A DNA stretch of 64,000 bases, from the NCBI RefSeq assembly GCF_006715055.1, contig NZ_VFMN01000001.1:4464001-4528000 (forward strand), read 5' to 3'. The translations under genes and the position numbers were made by a program. Shown here piece by piece: positions 39,637-49,712 of the stretch. Source of the DNA: Lapillicoccus jejuensis (GTDB lineage: Bacteria; Actinomycetota; Actinomycetes; Actinomycetales; Dermatophilaceae). Below the pieces are notes generated by a model. The model made no database searches. It worked only from the letters and a program-made list of their open reading frames with translations, and had not been told where the DNA came from. How positions within the stretch are numbered: the first letter of the stretch is position 1; each line of letters begins with the position of its first letter.

Positions 39637-40068
39637 CTAGAAGAGCCCGGGGATGACCTCCTCGGACTGCTCGGCGAAGGCCGCCTCGCTGCGCACGAGG
39701 TAGGCCTCCCACGCCTTGGTGTCCCACACCTCGACGCGGTTGCCGGCGCCGATGACGGTGCAGTCACGGGTGAGGCCGGCGTAGGCCCGCAGCGGCGGGG
39801 GGACGGTGACCCGCCCCTGCTTGTCCGGCACCTCGTCGGAGGCGCCGGAGAGGAACACGCGCACGTAGTCGCGCACGGCCTTGCTCGAGGTGGGGCCCTG
39901 CTGCATCGCCGTGGCCACGCGGGTGAACTCGGCGACGTCGTACACGTAGAGGCAGCGCTCCTGCCCCTTGGTCATGACCAGCCCGTCGGCGAGCCGGTCG
40001 CGGAACTTCGCGGGGAGGAACAGGCGGCCCTTGTCGTCGAGGCGGGGGGTGTGGGTGCCGAGGAACAC
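39637..40068 (-). CDS. mraZ: Transcriptional regulator MraZ
   Basis: 143 residues, the standard length, with two SpoVT/AbrB-like halves each holding the DxxGR motif: '[19 protein letters not shown]' and '[20 protein letters not shown]'. It binds repeated boxes upstream of its own operon and represses it in E. coli. The first gene of the division and wall cluster. GTG at 40068 was chosen for the family start and the GGGAGGTGG ribosome site upstream; the longer open frame reaches across the intergenic region and is not supported. Confidence 0.96.
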   Translation of the reverse strand: MFLGTHTPRLDDKGRLFLPAKFRDRLADGLVMTKGQERCLYVYDVAEFTRVATAMQQGPTSSKAVRDYVRVFLSGASDEVPDKQGRVTVPPPLRAYAGLTRDCTVIGAGNRVEVWDTKAWEAYLVRSEAAFAEQSEEVIPGLF

Positions 40069-40157
40069 GACGCCACCTCCCGGTCCGACGGCCTCGACCC
40101 GTCCTGCTCCGGTGGCCGGTCGGAGCCGGTGACGAAGGCCCACGTCCCTCCGTCGCG

Positions 40158-40183
40158 CCCCACGGTACTCCACTTTGCTCCAC
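40158..40183 (-). promoter_or_regulatory. MraZ operator upstream of mraZ
   Basis: On the minus strand three direct boxes occur at an exact 10-base period: GTGGAG (40183-40178), GTGGAG (40173-40168) and GTGGGG (40163-40158). E. coli MraZ recognises TGGGN-type boxes with the same period, so this is very probably the autoregulatory site. It lies 90-115 bases before the mraZ start. Confidence 0.8.
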
Positions 40184-40256
40184 ACACAACGCGCCACGAC
40201 CGGAATGTCGGACTTTTTTCGACCCCGTCCTGAGCGTCTGCGCAGGTCAGCGCGCA

Positions 40257-40282
40257 GTGGCCGCGGGTGGGGCACAGTGGAG
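40257..40282 (+). promoter_or_regulatory. Mirror MraZ-like boxes facing the moxR operon
   Basis: On the plus strand three boxes share the 10-base period: GTGGCC (40257-40262), GTGGGG (40267-40272) and GTGGAG (40277-40282). They mirror the mraZ operator about a centre near 40220. A divergent promoter pair between them is inferred. Confidence 0.55.
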
Positions 40283-40519
40283 GACGCAGGGCCGTCCCAC
40301 CCCACCCACCGGGCCCCTCCCCGGCCCCCGAGGAGCCCCGGACGGGGCCCGTACGGCGCCCTCCCCCGCTCCGGCCCGCGGTCGGGGCACCCGAGGGGCG
40401 CCCCGGTCGTTGCGGCGTCCGGGACGATTCCCCTTCCCGCCCTTGGTGGGTGGGGCAGAGTGGGGGAAGATCGAGCCGGTGGGGTGCAGCCCCCGCCGCC
40501 GCAGGCGAAGGGACGACGC
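40283..40519 (+). other. moxR upstream region, further GTGGG boxes
   Basis: The rest of the 451-base mraZ-moxR gap. Plus-strand GTGGGG at 40450-40455 and GTGGGG at 40460-40465 are again 10 bases apart, with a further GTGGGG at 40479. CCCCACCCACC (about 40300-40310) is the inverse of GGTGGGTGGGG (40445-40455). Whether these bind MraZ or form structure in a long leader is open. Confidence 0.35.
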
Positions 40520-41545
<1,026 letters not shown>

Positions 41546-41553
41546 GCCCTCGG

Positions 41554-42852
41554 GTGTCCGGCGCGGCGGCGGGACCTGGGCGGGTGCGCGACGTCCTCAC
41601 CACGCGCGGGCAGGCGTTCGTCGCGGCCGGGATCACGCTCGCGCTGTGCGGCCTCGGTCTCGGCTTCGTCGACATCACCCGGGTCGGGGTGCTGCTCGTC
41701 GCGCTCCCGCTCGTCGCCGCCTTCCTCGCCCGGCGCCAGCACGCCGCGCTGCAGGTCGAGCGGCACCTCGTGCCGCCGCGGGTCTCGGTCGACGAGCCGG
41801 CCACGGTGACCGTGAGCGTGGAGAACGCCGGCGAGCGCCGCTCCCCGCTGCTCCTGGTCGAGGAGCGCCTCGACTACGTCCTCGGCGACCGACCGCGGTT
41901 CCTGCTCGGCGCGATGCAGCCGGGCGAGGGGCGCCAGGTCGACTACGCGATCCGCTCCCACCTGCGCGGCCGGCACCGGCTCGGGCCCCTCGCCGTGCAG
42001 CTGCGCGACGCGTTCGGGCTCACCACCCGCTTCGCCGAGGTCGGGGGGTACGACGAGGTCGTCGTCCTGCCCCGCGTCGAGCCCCTCGCGGGCGGGCGGC
42101 TCGCGGGGCAGGGGCTCGGTCAGGAGGGCGAGACCCCGCACATGGTCGCGCTGCACGGCGAGGACGACCAGTCGATCCGCGAGTACCGCGACGGCGACGA
42201 CCTGCGCCGCATCCACTGGCCGGCGACCGCGCGCACCGGCGACCTCATGGTCCGCCAGGAGGACCGTCCGGCCCGGCGCAGGGCGGTGCTGCTGCTCGAC
42301 CCGCGCGTCGCCGCGCACCGCGGCTCGGGCGCCGGGTCCTCGTTCGAGTGGGCGGTGACCGCGGTGGCGTCGGTCCTCGTCCACCTCGCCGAGGCCGGCT
42401 TCGCCGTCCACCTCGTCTCCAGCGAGAGCACCCGCGACGGCGCCGTCGAGGTCGTGCCGGACACCGACGCCGCGCTCGACCTGCTCGCCGAGGCCCGCAC
42501 CGGCGGCGACGGCGAGCTCGACCTGCTCGTCCACGCCGCCCACGTGCCCGCCTCGCAGGGCGGCCTCGTCGTCGCCGTCCTCGCCGACCGCGACGAGGAG
42601 GCCGTGCGCCAGGTCGCCTCGCTGCGCCAGCCCGGCAGCACCGGCCTCGCCGTCGTCCTCGACACGGCCACCTTCGGCGACCGCGACGCCGGCTCCGCGT
42701 CCCGGGCGGACCCGGGCTCACCCGGCGACGACGCGACGGCGTACGCCGACATGCTGCGCATCGCCGGGTGGCACGCGGTGACGGTGCCCGCCGGCCAGCG
42801 CGTCGCCGGTGTCTGGCAGGCGCTCACCGCCCGCGGGGTGGCGGCGCGATGA
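41554..42852 (+). CDS. DUF58 domain protein
   Basis: 432 residues. Two N-terminal membrane helices ('AFVAAGITLALCGLGLGFVD', 'VGVLLVALPLVAAFLA'), an immunoglobulin-like domain, then the DUF58 core with the diagnostic 'SIREYRDGDDLRRIHWPATA' and a VWA-like fold region after it. GTG 41554 is eight bases after moxR; GTG 41584 is an alternative start. The stop overlaps the ATG of the transglutaminase gene by four bases. DUF58 proteins always travel with MoxR; molecular role unproven. Confidence 0.9.
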   Translation: MSGAAAGPGRVRDVLTTRGQAFVAAGITLALCGLGLGFVDITRVGVLLVALPLVAAFLARRQHAALQVERHLVPPRVSVDEPATVTVSVENAGERRSPLLLVEERLDYVLGDRPRFLLGAMQPGEGRQVDYAIRSHLRGRHRLGPLAVQLRDAFGLTTRFAEVGGYDEVVVLPRVEPLAGGRLAGQGLGQEGETPHMVALHGEDDQSIREYRDGDDLRRIHWPATARTGDLMVRQEDRPARRRAVLLLDPRVAAHRGSGAGSSFEWAVTAVASVLVHLAEAGFAVHLVSSESTRDGAVEVVPDTDAALDLLAEARTGGDGELDLLVHAAHVPASQGGLVVAVLADRDEEAVRQVASLRQPGSTGLAVVLDTATFGDRDAGSASRADPGSPGDDATAYADMLRIAGWHAVTVPAGQRVAGVWQALTARGVAAR

Positions 42853-45221
42853 CCCGGGTCCGGGCCGTGGACGCCGCTGTGGCGCTGCTCGCGTCGATGT
42901 GCGCCGTCTTCGCCGTCACCACGCTGACGACGCCGGCGTCGTGGCTGGCCCCCGCCTTCTGGTGCAGCCTCGTCGCCGTCCTCGTCGGGGCCGGTCTGCG
43001 CCGGCTGACCTCGCGCAGCCTGCTCGTGCTCCTCGGCCAGCTCGTCGTCGGGGCGTACGTCGTCTTCGCCGTCACCGTCCCCGGGTCGCTGCGCGGCGGG
43101 CTGCCGTGGACCTGGACGGCCGAGGCGGTCGACCGGGTCGGGATCGACGTCACCGACGTCGTCACCCGGTACGCCGCCCCCATCCCCTCGACGTTCGGCA
43201 TCACCGCGATGCTCGTCGCCGCCGCGGTGCTCCTGACGATCGTCGTCGACTTCCTCGCGGTGACCCGTGAGGCGCCGGCCGCCGCGGGCCTGCCGCTGCT
43301 CGCCGCGTTCCTCGCCGCCGTCGCCAACAGCGGCGCCGCGCTGGGGCTGGGCTACTTCGTCCTCGTCGCGCTGTCCTGGCTGCTGCTCGTCTCGCGCACC
43401 ACCAGCGCCGTCGTCCGGCGGTGGTCGACGGCCGCCGCGACCCCGCGCACCCCCACCGCCGACCCGGAGACCGAGCCGGGCGTCCTGTCGGGCCTCGGGG
43501 CGAGCGCGCGGAAGCTGGGCGTCGTCGCCGTCGCCGCGGCGGTGCTGCTGCCGGTCGTGCTGCCGCACCTGCCGACGCGGTTCGTCCTCGACGGTCTCGG
43601 GCAGGACGACGGCGCCGTCGGTCGCGGCGGCCGGGTCGGCTTCTCCTCCACGCTCGACCTCAGCCGCAGCCTGCAGAGCGGGTCGCTCAACCCGGTCCTC
43701 ACCTTCCGCACCGACGCCCCGGGCACCCCTCCGCCGCTGCGGGTCGTCGTCGCCCCCGAGTTCGTCGACGGCCAGTGGCGCACGACGACCACCGGGTCGG
43801 ACAGCCGCACGCTCGTCGGGGCGGCGCGGATCTCCTCGCAGGTGCTGACCCGCGACCGCCGCGTGCAGGTGTCCGCCAACACGCTGGACGCGCCGCACCT
43901 CGCGACGATCCAGCCGGTCGTCAGCGCCGACCTCGGCAGCACGGCGTGGTCGGCCGACCAGCAGACGGGCGACCTCTTCGTCCGGTCCAAGCCGGACGAC
44001 TACGTCCTGGCCTACCGCGAGGTGACCGTGAGCGCCGACCAGCTGCGCGAGGGCATCCCCGGCGGCGACTCGGGCGCGAGCGACCCGCAGGTGCAGGCCT
44101 CCCGGGCCCTCGACCCCGGCTCGGCCCAGGTCGTGCGGGAGACCACGGCGCAGGTGACCAAGGGCGCGACCAGCCCGTGGGAGTCGGCCGTGAAGATCCA
44201 GGACTACCTGCGCGGGACGGCCTTCACGTACTCGCTGCAGTTGCTGCCCGCCCCGACCCGGGCGGACGGGCGCCAGGAGACCGACCCGGTCGTCGCGTTC
44301 CTCGAGACCAAGCAGGGCTACTGCGTGCAGTTCGCCACGGCCATGGTGATGATGGCGCGGGCCGCGGGGATCCCCGCGCGGATGGCCATCGGCTTCCTGC
44401 CGGGCACCTTCGAGCAGGGGCAGTGGACCGTCCGCGCCGCCGACGCGCACGCCTGGCCCGAGCTGTACTTCCCCGGCGCCGGCTGGCTGCGCTTCGAGCC
44501 GACCCCGGCCGAGCGGACGGGCAGCACGCCGTCGTACGCGCAGGAGCCGACCGGCGGCGCGACGACTGCGCCGAACCGCGACCCGGAGGCGACGCAGAGC
44601 GCGACCGGCACGGCGGCGCCCACGACGAACCGCCGCCCCGACGTCGACCCGACGACGGGCGCCGTCCTCACCCCGTCGGTCGGCGACCGGCTGCGCGGCT
44701 GGGTCACCTCGCCGGCGGCGTACGTCGTCCTCGCGATCCTCCTCGGGCTGCTCGGCTCGCTCGTCCTGCCGGTGACCGCACGGCTCCTGCACCGACGGCG
44801 CCGCGAGCGCGCGCCGGACCCCGCGACCCGGGCCGAGGCCGAGTGGCAGGAGCTGGTCAGCCGGCTCGGCGACCTCGGGCTGCGGCCACCCTCCGGCGGC
44901 ACCCCGCGGGAGTGGGCACGCCACTACGTCGTCGAGGGCTACCTCGACGAGCAGGCCGAGGAGTCGATGGGGCGGGTCGTCACGACCCTGGAGCGCGGCC
45001 GGTACGCCCGGCCGGGCTCGGCGCTCGACGACCGGCACCCGGACGTCGAGTCCGTCGCGAGGGCGGCCGCCCGCGGCCGGCCGGTCTCCCGGCGGGTCAG
45101 GGCGTTCCTCGCGCCCCGGGCCGCGGTGGCCTGGTGGTCGGGGCTCGGGTCCCGCGTCGCGGCCCTGCCGCGCCGGGCGCTGTCCGGGGTCGTGGCCCGG
45201 CTGCCGCGCCGCGGTCGCTGA
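42849..45221 (+). CDS. TgpA-like membrane transglutaminase (DUF3488)
   Basis: 790 residues. About six N-terminal membrane helices form the DUF3488 part, followed by an extracytoplasmic transglutaminase-like domain with the Cys in 'TKQGYCVQFATAMVMMARAA' (about residue 492), the His in 'ADAHAWPELYFPG' and the Asp region 'LRFEPTPAER'. A Thr/Pro-rich linker, one more helix ('AYVVLAILLGLLGSLVLPV') and a cytosolic DUF4129-like tail with 'PREWARHYVV' follow. Likely acts on envelope proteins or peptidoglycan peptides (inference). ATG at 42849 is coupled to the DUF58 stop. Confidence 0.9.
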   Translation: MTRVRAVDAAVALLASMCAVFAVTTLTTPASWLAPAFWCSLVAVLVGAGLRRLTSRSLLVLLGQLVVGAYVVFAVTVPGSLRGGLPWTWTAEAVDRVGIDVTDVVTRYAAPIPSTFGITAMLVAAAVLLTIVVDFLAVTREAPAAAGLPLLAAFLAAVANSGAALGLGYFVLVALSWLLLVSRTTSAVVRRWSTAAATPRTPTADPETEPGVLSGLGASARKLGVVAVAAAVLLPVVLPHLPTRFVLDGLGQDDGAVGRGGRVGFSSTLDLSRSLQSGSLNPVLTFRTDAPGTPPPLRVVVAPEFVDGQWRTTTTGSDSRTLVGAARISSQVLTRDRRVQVSANTLDAPHLATIQPVVSADLGSTAWSADQQTGDLFVRSKPDDYVLAYREVTVSADQLREGIPGGDSGASDPQVQASRALDPGSAQVVRETTAQVTKGATSPWESAVKIQDYLRGTAFTYSLQLLPAPTRADGRQETDPVVAFLETKQGYCVQFATAMVMMARAAGIPARMAIGFLPGTFEQGQWTVRAADAHAWPELYFPGAGWLRFEPTPAERTGSTPSYAQEPTGGATTAPNRDPEATQSATGTAAPTTNRRPDVDPTTGAVLTPSVGDRLRGWVTSPAAYVVLAILLGLLGSLVLPVTARLLHRRRRERAPDPATRAEAEWQELVSRLGDLGLRPPSGGTPREWARHYVVEGYLDEQAEESMGRVVTTLERGRYARPGSALDDRHPDVESVARAAARGRPVSRRVRAFLAPRAAVAWWSGLGSRVAALPRRALSGVVARLPRRGR

Positions 45222-45285
45222 CCGACCGGTTCCCGCGGGGGCCGGGCGGGTAGGGGGCCTGCACCCCCGACCCGAGGAGACCGCC

Positions 45286-45723
45286 GTGCCCACCGTCGTC
45301 CGCACCTTCACCGTCACGCCCCCGCCCGAGCGCGTCCTGCCCTACCTGGCCGACTTCGCCCACGCCGAGGAGTGGGACCCGGGCACCGAGTCCTGCACCC
45401 GCATCGGCGCCGGCCCGGTCGAGCCCGGCGCGCAGTGGCACAACGTCAGCAAGATCATGGGCATGTCCACCGAGCTGACCTACACGCTGCGCGAGGTCAC
45501 GTCGGACCGGGTCGTCCTCGTCGGCGAGAACGACAGCGCCGAGTCGACCGACACCATCGTCGTCGTGCCCACCCCCGAGGGCGGCAGCGAGATCACCTAC
45601 ACCGCCGACCTCGAGATGAAGGGCGCCGCCAAGCTCGCGGCGCCGGCGATGAAGCTCGTCTTCGAGAAGCTCGGCAACGACACCGAGGAGCAGCTGAGCC
45701 AGGTGCTCAACGCCCGCGGCTGA
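45286..45723 (+). CDS. SRPBCC (polyketide cyclase/START-like) protein
   Basis: 145 residues. Helix-grip fold pattern: 'VVRTFTVTPPPERVLPYLAD', 'AEEWDPGTESCTRI', central beta strands 'STDTIVVVPTPEGGSEITYT', and a long C-terminal helix ('AAPAMKLVFEKLGNDTEEQL'). Such proteins bind small hydrophobic ligands; no specific ligand can be named. GTG at 45286 has GAGGAG before it. Convergent with sigA and separated by a strong hairpin. Confidence 0.85.
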   Translation: MPTVVRTFTVTPPPERVLPYLADFAHAEEWDPGTESCTRIGAGPVEPGAQWHNVSKIMGMSTELTYTLREVTSDRVVLVGENDSAESTDTIVVVPTPEGGSEITYTADLEMKGAAKLAAPAMKLVFEKLGNDTEEQLSQVLNARG

Positions 45724-45746
45724 CCCGCCCACGAGCGCACAGACGA

Positions 45747-45779
45747 CGGCGCCCCCGACCGATGAGGTCGGGGGCGCCG
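45747..45779. terminator. Bidirectional terminator between the SRPBCC gene and sigA
   Basis: A perfect 14-bp stem: CGGCGCCCCCGACC (45747-45760), five-base loop, GGTCGGGGGCGCCG (45766-45779). It sits between two convergent stops (45723 and 45805). Confidence 0.85.
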
Positions 45780-45804
45780 CAGTGGCTGGTGCTGGTGCCG
45801 CGGC

Positions 45805-47520
<1,716 letters not shown>

Positions 47521-47729
47521 CGATCACCTTTCGACGCATCACCCCGCGCCGTGCACGCCGCTGACCCGGGCGCACGGACGGACCCACCGAGTGGGCAAGG
47601 ACCACAGCAGCCGGATCATTCCGCATCGGCCCGGGGATGGAGAGCCATCGAGGGAAACCCGCTCCTCGGCTGGGCCCCCGCGCGGCGACGTCGGTGGGTC
47701 CGGACCCCTTGCGACTGGCTGCTCCGACC

Positions 47730-47735
47730 ATTATA
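47730..47735 (-). promoter_or_regulatory. -10 element of sigA
   Basis: A perfect TATAAT on the minus strand, the only consensus -10 I noticed in the window. It would give a leader of about 200 bases before the GTG. No -35 match at the usual distance. The 287-base gap 47521-47807 otherwise holds only the usp terminator. Confidence 0.6.
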
Positions 47736-47765
47736 AAACGCCGAGGGCTCCCTGCGCGACGAGGA

Positions 47766-47780
47766 CCCCTCCGAGAGGGG
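47766..47780 (-). terminator. Short hairpin after the universal stress gene
   Basis: CCCCTC (47766-47771), loop CGA, GAGGGG (47775-47780), 28 bases past the stop and just upstream of the sigA promoter. Short stem, moderate support. Confidence 0.5.
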
Positions 47781-47807
47781 CGTGGCGCGGCGGTATCCGG
47801 TCGTGCG

Positions 47808-48215
47808 TCAGGGCTGCGGGGCCTTGACGGCCAGCACCGGGCAGCCCGCGTCGAGCAGGATGCGCTGGGCGTTGGAGCCGAGGATGAGCTTGCCGACCGG
47901 GGTGCGACGGCGCAGCCCGATGACGATGAGGTCGGCCTCGACGTCGCCCGCGATCTCCAGGAGGTCGTCGGCCGCGTCGCCGGAGGCGGTCACCTCGCGG
48001 GTGCTGACGTGGTGGCCGGCGGCCTCGACGTCGCGCACGACCTCGCCCAGCTCGCGCTCGAACGTCGCCACCGACTCCGGGTCGTACGTCGACCCGTCGG
48101 GACGCACCGTGCGCACGACGACGACGTCGGACCCCGAGCGCACCGACTCGTCCCCGGCCCGGCGCAGTGCCGCCCGGCCCTCGTTGGTCGGTACGTACCC
48201 CACGACGATGGTCAC
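47808..48215 (-). CDS. Universal stress protein (UspA family)
   Basis: 135 residues, single Usp domain. 'TIVVGYVPTNEGRAALRRAG' starts the fold; 'ADLIVIGLRRRTPVGKLILG' followed by SNAQRILLDAGCPVLAV carries a GxxxxxxxGxxxxGS-like ATP loop close to the usual G2xG9xG(S/T). ATP binding is therefore likely. GTG or ATG start at 48215. It lies 64 bases after metX on the same strand and may be part of its message. Confidence 0.92.
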   Translation of the reverse strand: MTIVVGYVPTNEGRAALRRAGDESVRSGSDVVVVRTVRPDGSTYDPESVATFERELGEVVRDVEAAGHHVSTREVTASGDAADDLLEIAGDVEADLIVIGLRRRTPVGKLILGSNAQRILLDAGCPVLAVKAPQP

Positions 48216-48279
48216 GTCGATGCCTCCCTCACGCCCTGCGCTGACCGGCGGGCCGACGGACCGGGCCCCGACGCCGACG

Positions 48280-49458
48280 CTACACCGAACGCTGCGCGGT
48301 CGCGGGCGGCTCGTCGAGCAGCGCGCGCAGGTGCGCCCCCACCTGGTCGACCTCGACGAGGAACCCGTCGTGGCCGTGGCGCGAGGAGATCGTCGCGAGC
48401 CGGGCGCCCGGCACCCCGGCGGCGAGCTCCTCGCTGAGCCGGACCGGGTAGAGCCGGTCGCTGTCGACGCCGAGCACCGTCGTCGTCGCGGTGACCCGCG
48501 CCAGCGCCGCCGGCACCCCGCCGCGGTCGCGGCCGACGTCGTGCGAGCTCATCGCCTCGGTGAGGACGACGTAGGCGTTGGCGTCGAAGCGGCGCGCGAG
48601 CTTGCCCGCGTGGTGGTCCAGGTAGCTCTCGACGGCGTAGCGACCGCCGGCGCCGAGCGGCTGCTCGCCCCCCTGGGCGGCGCGCCCGAAGCGCTCGTCG
48701 AGCTCCTCGCCGCTGCGGTAGGTCACGTGCGCGATCCGGCGGGCGATGCCCAGGCCGGCCTCGGGACCCCGTACGGCGTCGTAGTAGTCACCACCGCGGA
48801 AGTCCGGGTCCTCGCGGATGGCCAGCAGCTGGGGCTGGGCCCAGGCGATCTGGTCGGCGGTGGCGGCGGCCGTGCTGGCCAGGACCATGAGCCGCGCGAC
48901 CCGCTCGGGGTGGGTCACCGCCCACTCGACGGCGCGCATGCCGCCCATCGAGCCGCCCACGACCCCGGCCCACCGCCGGATCCCCAGGGCGTCGGCCAGC
49001 CGGGCCTCGACCTGCACCTGGTCGCGCACGGTGACGAAGGGGAAGCGGCCGCCCCACGGCCGGCCGTCGCGGGTCGGCGACGCCGGGCCGGTGGTGCCCT
49101 GGCAGCCGCCGAGGACGTTGGCGGCCACGACGAACCAGCGGTCGGTGTCGAGCGGCCGGCCGGGGCCGACCAGGCCCTCCCACCAGCCGGGCGAGGGGTG
49201 GCCGGGTCCGGCGGGCCCGACGACGTGGCTGTCCCCGGTCAGCGCGTGCTCGACGAGGACCGCGTTGCCGCCGTCGGCGTCGAGGGTGCCCCACGTCTCG
49301 TAGGCGACGACCACCTCGGGCACGACGCCGCCGCGCTCGAGGGGCACGTCGCCGACGGCGACGAAGCGCCGCTGCCCCACCGGGTCGCCGGGGCGCCAGG
49401 CACCGCTGGGGCGTGGGGTGGACCGCACGGTGTCGGGTTCGTCCCGGGTGACCGTCAC
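48280..49458 (-). CDS. metX: Homoserine O-acyltransferase (MetX)
   Basis: 392 residues, alpha/beta hydrolase that activates homoserine for methionine synthesis. 'VLVEHALTGDSHVVGPAG', 'NVLGGCQGTTGPASP', the nucleophile elbow 'AGVVGGSMGGMRAVEWAVTH' (Ser near 168) and the C-terminal Asp and His ('GVDSDRLYP', 'SSRHGHDGFLVEVDQ') are MetX marks. Whether acetyl- or succinyl-CoA is used cannot be read with certainty; acetyl is usual in actinobacteria. GTG at 49458 with AGGAG upstream, right after a SAM-IV riboswitch. The common partner metY is not adjacent. Confidence 0.95.
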   Translation of the reverse strand: MTVTRDEPDTVRSTPRPSGAWRPGDPVGQRRFVAVGDVPLERGGVVPEVVVAYETWGTLDADGGNAVLVEHALTGDSHVVGPAGPGHPSPGWWEGLVGPGRPLDTDRWFVVAANVLGGCQGTTGPASPTRDGRPWGGRFPFVTVRDQVQVEARLADALGIRRWAGVVGGSMGGMRAVEWAVTHPERVARLMVLASTAAATADQIAWAQPQLLAIREDPDFRGGDYYDAVRGPEAGLGIARRIAHVTYRSGEELDERFGRAAQGGEQPLGAGGRYAVESYLDHHAGKLARRFDANAYVVLTEAMSSHDVGRDRGGVPAALARVTATTTVLGVDSDRLYPVRLSEELAAGVPGARLATISSRHGHDGFLVEVDQVGAHLRALLDEPPATAQRSV

Positions 49459-49472
49459 TGGAGACTCCTGGT

Positions 49473-49581
49473 GATCGCGCTTGCCCGCCGGGACCGGCGG
49501 GCCGTGTCATCACCCGGGGCACCCCGCCGCGAGGAGGGTTGCCGGCCAGCGAGCCGGGGCTTGACGCTGGCGCTCATGACC
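49473..49581 (-). promoter_or_regulatory. SAM-IV riboswitch controlling metX
   Basis: Read on the minus strand, it begins GGTCATGAGCGCCAGCGTCA (49581 downward), then has the conserved AAGCCCCGGC, GCTGGCCGGCAACCCTCC, GGGGTGCCCCGGGTGATGAC blocks and a closing hairpin of GCCCGCCGG/CCGGCGGGC, ending AAGCGCGATC near 49473. This order matches the actinobacterial SAM-IV class, known in front of methionine genes. The metX ribosome site follows within 15 bases, so SAM binding may block translation or stop transcription. Confidence 0.93.
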
Positions 49582-49588
49582 TGACTCG

Positions 49589-49594
49589 AGTGTA
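49589..49594 (-). promoter_or_regulatory. -10 of the metX riboswitch transcript
   Basis: TACACT on the minus strand, seven bases before the first G of the riboswitch at 49581. The transcript would then start at the first base of the aptamer. Confidence 0.5.
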
Positions 49595-49621
49595 CCCGGC
49601 GGCGGGCGCCCGCCGGTCGTG

Positions 49622-49658
49622 TTGTCCACAGGGGTGGGCCGGCGGGGCACTGTCCACA
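49622..49658 (+). promoter_or_regulatory. Two DnaA-box-like sequences
   Basis: TTGTCCACA (49622-49630) equals the high-GC actinobacterial DnaA box consensus, and CTGTCCACA (49650-49658) differs by one base. Both are followed by GGGG and are 28 bases apart, in the divergent gap between metX and the DUF4192 gene. Confidence 0.45.
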
Positions 49659-49712
49659 GGGGGCGGCCCGCGCCGCCGCGCGGCCGACGCCGTCCGGCCC
49701 ACGCTGAGGGGC

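Noticed and set aside
21851-40068. Reading the division cluster as horizontally acquired
   Set aside because: Base composition, start-codon use and overlap style are the same as in flanking genes and the order is the usual actinobacterial one.
49473-49581. SAM-I or SAM-II riboswitch
   Set aside because: The block order and conserved segments fit SAM-IV, the actinobacterial class, better.
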